A DNA stretch of 7,729 bases from JBCCTJ01 sp039198585 (lineage in GTDB: Bacteria; Bacteroidota; Bacteroidia; Cytophagales; Amoebophilaceae), in the NCBI GenBank assembly GCA_039198585.1, contig JBCCTJ010000036.1, positions 1 through 7,729 on the forward strand, written 5' to 3'. Both the position numbers and the translations under genes were made by a program. Every line of letters starts with the position of its first letter. Positions within the stretch are counted from its first letter, which is position 1. Of the stretch, positions 5,191-7,729 are shown piece by piece. The notes below the pieces were generated by a model. That model worked only from the letters and a program-made list of their open reading frames with translations, searched no databases and was not told where the DNA came from.

Positions 5191-7173
5191 ATGAAAAACG
5201 TTATTGTATATTTTGCCCTTGTCTTCTTTAGTTCTTGTTGGGTACAAGCAGTGTCGTGGAAATCAAAAAAACGTTACAAAAAAGAGCTAAGCCTTCTCCA
5301 TGCATGCTCTATACACAATAATCTAACGAGGGTAGAAGCCTTACTAAATAAAAGTTGCTCAGTTGCTATTCAAGACCGATGGGGTTACACGCCTCTTTAT
5401 TGGGCTATACGCAATGATAATGAAGTTATTGTGGAGATACTATATGCTAAAAATGCGCCTCTATATATTGACAATACAAGTGAGTATCATCCTTTGCATG
5501 TTGCCGCTGATTTCAATAGTATTAAGGTAGCGAATTGGCTTCTTGTGCATGTTGCCGCTGATTTCAATAGTATTAACGTAGCGAACTGGCTTCCTGAAGA
5601 AAAAATGGGTCATGCTAATAGTAGATCAAAGTGGGGTGAAACTCCTCTCCATCGAGCTGCCTATTGGGGACAGCTTGCAGTAGCGCTACTGCTGATTGAC
5701 TGTAGAGCTAATGTAAATGCACAGATGAATGATGATACTACGCCTCTTCATCAAGCTGCCTATCGTGGACATTTAGATCTAGTCACACTATTGATTCACT
5801 ATGGGGCCATCCTCAATGCCCAAACGGTGAGTAGAGAAACAGCACTGCATCATGCCCTTGAAGCTAGTGATGTTGCAGTAGCTGCTCTGTTGATCCAACA
5901 TGGTGCGAATCCCTATCTCAAGCGTTTATCTCACCCTCAAACTGCTTTTGAGATGATTCAAAAAGAGACTACCATGCCTCCTGAGCAAAAGAAAATGCTA
6001 GTACAACTGATAGAGAAAAAGCAGAAAAATAATGCTGATCCGCCAAGTGACAAAGATCTGTATGAGTCTGGGCTATCAGACATAGAAGATAATAGCAAGG
6101 GCGTAAGTAGTGAGAAGAAGAGCCAGGTGAAGTCTGCCAGTTTACCTATAGAACGAGCCAATTATCACCCAGTGACTGAGCAAAATAAGCCTCTTCATCA
6201 ACATAGAGAGATAGTGATCGATAAGGAAAAATTGAGTCGCGTGATAAATAATTTTTCAGAAATGCACGAAAAAGCACCACAATTTCTTCCTTCTACATTT
6301 ATGGTGGTGAAAGAAGAAGAAAAAGCTGCTGAATCAACGACTTCTGAAGGAGATCATCTACTAAATCTAAGCGAGGAGTATAGTAGTACTACCAGCAGTC
6401 AAACAAGGGGAAAAGAAAGTCAAAATAAGCAGCATCAGACAGGGCAAATAGAGCCTCTTTTAAACCCAACAAGTGAGAATGAAGAGCTACTCAATCAATC
6501 AGTATCAATGGCTAAATCTGGGGATAACTCTTTATTAAAATATAATCAATATGACTCTGTCAAGTCAATAGAAAGCTGGATCTCCGATAGTCGACAACTT
6601 ACCCAATCCACTTTAGCAGTAGTGGATATACCTGCCTCTCAGGGTGAAGTTGTGCATAGTCCGCAAGAAGAGTTATCGCAAGCCGATGTACATACATTCG
6701 AACAACACAATGAGCAAGAAAAAAATCCTAGTCAGAGTAAATTACAAGAAGAATCTCTGTCAGAAACAGGGAGTCTAAAGGGAGCATTTCAGGCAACAAA
6801 TAATTATCTCAGTCAAGAATCGACTATCTACGATAAGGGAGTTCACACGCAATTATTGTCGAGTGAGCTAGCATCACCAGGCGAAGAAGAAAAGGTCAGT
6901 CATAAGATAGAAAATATAGAAGCAGCCAATGATGAGCCAATCAAGCAATCAGCAGGTAGCACAATCCGTATCGAGCAGCAGACTAGCTATCAAGAGAAAA
7001 AACTGACGCCCCATGAGCTAACACCACCATCGACCAATCCTAACCATCAAACTTTAGTGGTTAGTCTGATGACCATCGGATCTATGATATTGGCTTGTTG
7101 TGCTTTTTTCTATACGAGCCAAGAGCAAATTACTTATACTTCTACTGCTAACCCTTCTACTAAAGAGGATTGA
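5191..7173 (+). CDS. Exported ankyrin-repeat protein with long polar spacer and C-terminal membrane anchor
   Basis: 660 residues. The N-terminus has a hydrophobic signal (about 4-20; VQA-VS is a plausible signal-peptidase I site, and FFSSC a weak lipobox alternative). Ankyrin repeats fill about 32-275: LSLLHACSIHNNLTRVEALL (34-53), TPLYWAIRNDNEVIVEIL (67-84), HPLHVAADFNS (100-110, disturbed by a 17-residue duplication), TPLHRAAYWGQLAVALLL (151-168), TPLHQAAYRGHLDLVTLL (184-201), TALHHALEASDVAVAALL (217-234), then a degenerate capping repeat to about 275. Residues about 276-618 are rich in Ser, Gln, Glu, Asn and Lys, without hydrophobic core or clear repeats, so probably disordered. A membrane helix (622-642, VVSLMTIGSMILACCAFFY) and an 18-residue polar tail end the protein. 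Ankyrin blocks bind other proteins; the partner is unknown. Host interaction is inferred from lifestyle. It is a paralogue of the gene starting at 7330. Confidence 0.9.
   Translation: MKNVIVYFALVFFSSCWVQAVSWKSKKRYKKELSLLHACSIHNNLTRVEALLNKSCSVAIQDRWGYTPLYWAIRNDNEVIVEILYAKNAPLYIDNTSEYHPLHVAADFNSIKVANWLLVHVAADFNSINVANWLPEEKMGHANSRSKWGETPLHRAAYWGQLAVALLLIDCRANVNAQMNDDTTPLHQAAYRGHLDLVTLLIHYGAILNAQTVSRETALHHALEASDVAVAALLIQHGANPYLKRLSHPQTAFEMIQKETTMPPEQKKMLVQLIEKKQKNNADPPSDKDLYESGLSDIEDNSKGVSSEKKSQVKSASLPIERANYHPVTEQNKPLHQHREIVIDKEKLSRVINNFSEMHEKAPQFLPSTFMVVKEEEKAAESTTSEGDHLLNLSEEYSSTTSSQTRGKESQNKQHQTGQIEPLLNPTSENEELLNQSVSMAKSGDNSLLKYNQYDSVKSIESWISDSRQLTQSTLAVVDIPASQGEVVHSPQEELSQADVHTFEQHNEQEKNPSQSKLQEESLSETGSLKGAFQATNNYLSQESTIYDKGVHTQLLSSELASPGEEEKVSHKIENIEAANDEPIKQSAGSTIRIEQQTSYQEKKLTPHELTPPSTNPNHQTLVVSLMTIGSMILACCAFFYTSQEQITYTSTANPSTKED
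5495..5596 (+). repeat. 51-bp in-frame tandem duplication inside the ankyrin block
   Basis: Unit 1 is 5495-5545 and unit 2 is 5546-5596, abutting. They match at 48 of 51 positions; the differences are at 5526/5577 (G/C, Lys to Asn), 5535/5586 (T/C, silent) and 5543/5594 (T/C, Leu to Pro). They encode HVAADFNSIKVANWLLV (103-119) and HVAADFNSINVANWLPE (120-136). The 17-residue unit is half an ankyrin repeat (helix-turn-helix part), so it lengthens one repeat instead of adding a whole 33-residue module. Removing one unit restores normal spacing to the next TPLH. The high identity implies a recent duplication. Confidence 0.93.
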
Positions 7174-7186
7174 ATCTTCTGTTTAA

Positions 7187-7237
7187 GTCTTGGAATAGGC
7201 GAGAGTGTAATTTAAACTCCGCCTAGAGCTTCCAGAC
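7187..7237 (+). terminator. Long bulged hairpin after the ankyrin gene
   Basis: Starting 14 bases after the stop at 7173, the arms pair as follows: GTC-T(bulge)-TGGAA (7187-7195) with TTCCAGAC (7230-7237); TAGGCG (7196-7201) with CGCCTA (7220-7225); GAGT (7203-7206) with ACTC (7216-7219), around the loop at 7207-7215. A7202 and GAGC 7226-7229 are bulged. This gives about 18 base pairs and a GC-rich core. No U-run follows directly, so it may work as an mRNA 3'-end stabiliser or as part of a terminator region rather than a classic intrinsic terminator. Confidence 0.5.
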
Positions 7238-7238
7238 C

Positions 7239-7267
7239 AAAGCTAGATCAAGGGGGATGCTAGCTTT
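7239..7267 (+). terminator. Second hairpin, directly after the first
   Basis: AAAGCTAG (7239-7246) pairs perfectly with CTAGCTTT (7260-7267). The stem continues with ATC (7247-7249) and GAT (7256-7258) after a bulged G7259, enclosing the loop AAGGGG. It begins one base after the previous hairpin. Only a short TTT follows, with a longer T-run (7292-7300) 25 bases on. Candidate terminator or structured RNA segment before the next ankyrin gene. Confidence 0.45.
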
Positions 7268-7329
7268 AAGTCAAGATTGTTTTCATCAGCTTGTTTTTTT
7301 AAGAATATAATACTATACTGTCTCTCGAT

Positions 7330-7729
7330 ATGATCAAAAAACACTTACAACTAGGCTTGTTACTCATGGTTTCCTTGTTCTTCCCTTGTTTGGCATTGAC
7401 AGAACAGGAGAAAGCACTTTTCAAAGCTTGTGAAGAACATGATCACCTAAAAATAAACCAATTATTGGCAGAAGGTGTGAATATCAATGTGCTCAATGAA
7501 AAGCAGCAAACTCCCTTGTATGTGGCTATTGATACTTTTAATTTCGACGCTGAAGAAGATATAAAAAAAGTAGTAGCCACATTGCTTCATAATAATGCTA
7601 ATCCTAATCTTGGGGAAGGTTATTTTTTCCCCTTATGTACAGCTGTAGAAACGGGATATAAGTCGATTGTGAAGCTACTAATAGATTATGCAGCAGATAC
7701 TGCTATTTTCTTTGCATCTGGGGACACAC
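7330..7729 (+). CDS. Exported ankyrin-repeat protein, N-terminal part (continues past the right edge)
   Basis: ATG at 7330-7332 opens a frame that stays open for 133 codons to the window end. The N-terminus MIKKHLQLGLLLMVSLFFPC, followed by LALTEQEK, is a signal peptide (cleavage perhaps near residue 22; FFPC is a poor lipobox). Ankyrin repeats follow: KALFKACEEHDHLKINQLL (28-46, with a GVNIN finger), TPLYVAIDTF to VVATLLHNNANPNL (61-94, with a short acidic insertion DAEED), and FPLCTAVETGYKSIVKLLID (100-119). Its first two repeats align with those of the gene ending at 7173 (LxxAC-x2-H-x2-L, TPLYxAI), so the two are tandem paralogues on the same strand, 156 bases apart. No TAnnTTTG box is present; an A/T-rich stretch with TTGTTT (7291-7296) and TATACT (7314-7319) lies just upstream. 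Total length and C-terminal domains cannot be seen. Confidence 0.88.
   Translation, partial: MIKKHLQLGLLLMVSLFFPCLALTEQEKALFKACEEHDHLKINQLLAEGVNINVLNEKQQTPLYVAIDTFNFDAEEDIKKVVATLLHNNANPNLGEGYFFPLCTAVETGYKSIVKLLIDYAADTAIFFASGDT

Larger units (their letters stand above)
7182..7272. repeat. 8-bp direct repeat TTTAAGTC flanking the double hairpin
   Basis: TTTAAGTC is found at 7182-7189 and 7265-7272, bracketing both hairpins between the ankyrin genes. Such a pair could be a target-site duplication around a small inserted element, but an 8-base match over this distance in A/T-rich DNA can be chance. The left copy overlaps the base of the first hairpin and the right copy the end of the second. Confidence 0.3.

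Noticed and set aside
5191..5250. Lipoprotein signal (FFSSC) for the long ankyrin protein
   Set aside because: The residue before Cys is Ser and the one after is Trp, and a good signal-peptidase I site follows, so lipidation is not supported enough to call.
5958..6161. Minus-strand 67-codon frame within the ankyrin gene
   Set aside because: Antisense shadow; its hydrophobic/Ser-rich content is simply the complement of the Lys/Glu/Ser-rich coding strand.
7291..7319. Sigma70-like promoter TTGTTT - 17 bases - TATACT before the last ankyrin gene
   Set aside because: The host appears to be a Bacteroidota member with a different promoter consensus, and in T/A-rich sequence such matches are frequent; kept only as a remark in the gene entry.
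7174..7329. tRNA gene in the hairpin-rich gap
   Set aside because: No cloverleaf, TPsiC-arm (GTTCRA) sequence or CCA-like acceptor end could be fitted to the stems.

Overview
The window looks like a piece of the genome of an obligate intracellular Bacteroidota symbiont, most probably family Amoebophilaceae (the Candidatus Amoebophilus / Cardinium group). The reasons are low GC content, Bacteroidota-style -7 promoter boxes (TAnnTTTG) in front of three genes, a MetRS with KISTS in place of KMSKS, a PheS with a four-cysteine insert, and a high load of exported eukaryote-like proteins (ankyrin repeats, a ubiquitin-like domain) around housekeeping genes. The genus cannot be fixed from this sequence alone.

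Layout, left to right. (1) Positions 1-76, minus strand: the first 25 codons of a gene leaving the window, perhaps an IS256-type transposase. (2) 110-1075, minus: an exported, C-terminally membrane-anchored protein with a clear ubiquitin-like domain, followed by what may be a second beta-grasp (Ras-association-like) domain. (3) 1254-2282, minus: pheS, which looks complete. (4) 2515-3372, plus: an unrecognised cysteine-rich membrane protein with an export signal and a highly charged C-terminal tail. (5) 3387-5018, minus: metG, catalytic and anticodon-binding parts only, ending where many Bacteroidota MetRS continue into a C-terminal tRNA-binding domain. (6) 5191-7173, plus: an exported ankyrin protein with a long polar spacer, a C-terminal membrane anchor and a young 51-bp tandem duplication inside its ankyrin block. 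(7) 7330 to the right edge, plus: the start of a second exported ankyrin protein.

The two tRNA synthetases do the usual charging of tRNA-Phe and tRNA-Met and are not obviously connected to their neighbours. The other complete genes and the right-hand partial gene all begin with an export signal, and three combine it with at least one further membrane segment. Two of these carry recognisable eukaryotic-type interaction modules, so host-interface proteins are a reasonable inference, but secretion to the host is not shown by the sequence. No gene-free stretch exceeds 300 bases. The longest (2283-2514, 232 bases) is the divergent pheS / gene-4 promoter region. The gap at 7174-7329 holds two adjacent hairpins. 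I saw no tRNA, rRNA or CRISPR array.

Most noteworthy are the bacterial ubiquitin-like membrane protein, the half-repeat duplication in the ankyrin gene, the shortened MetRS, and the double hairpin between the two ankyrin genes.
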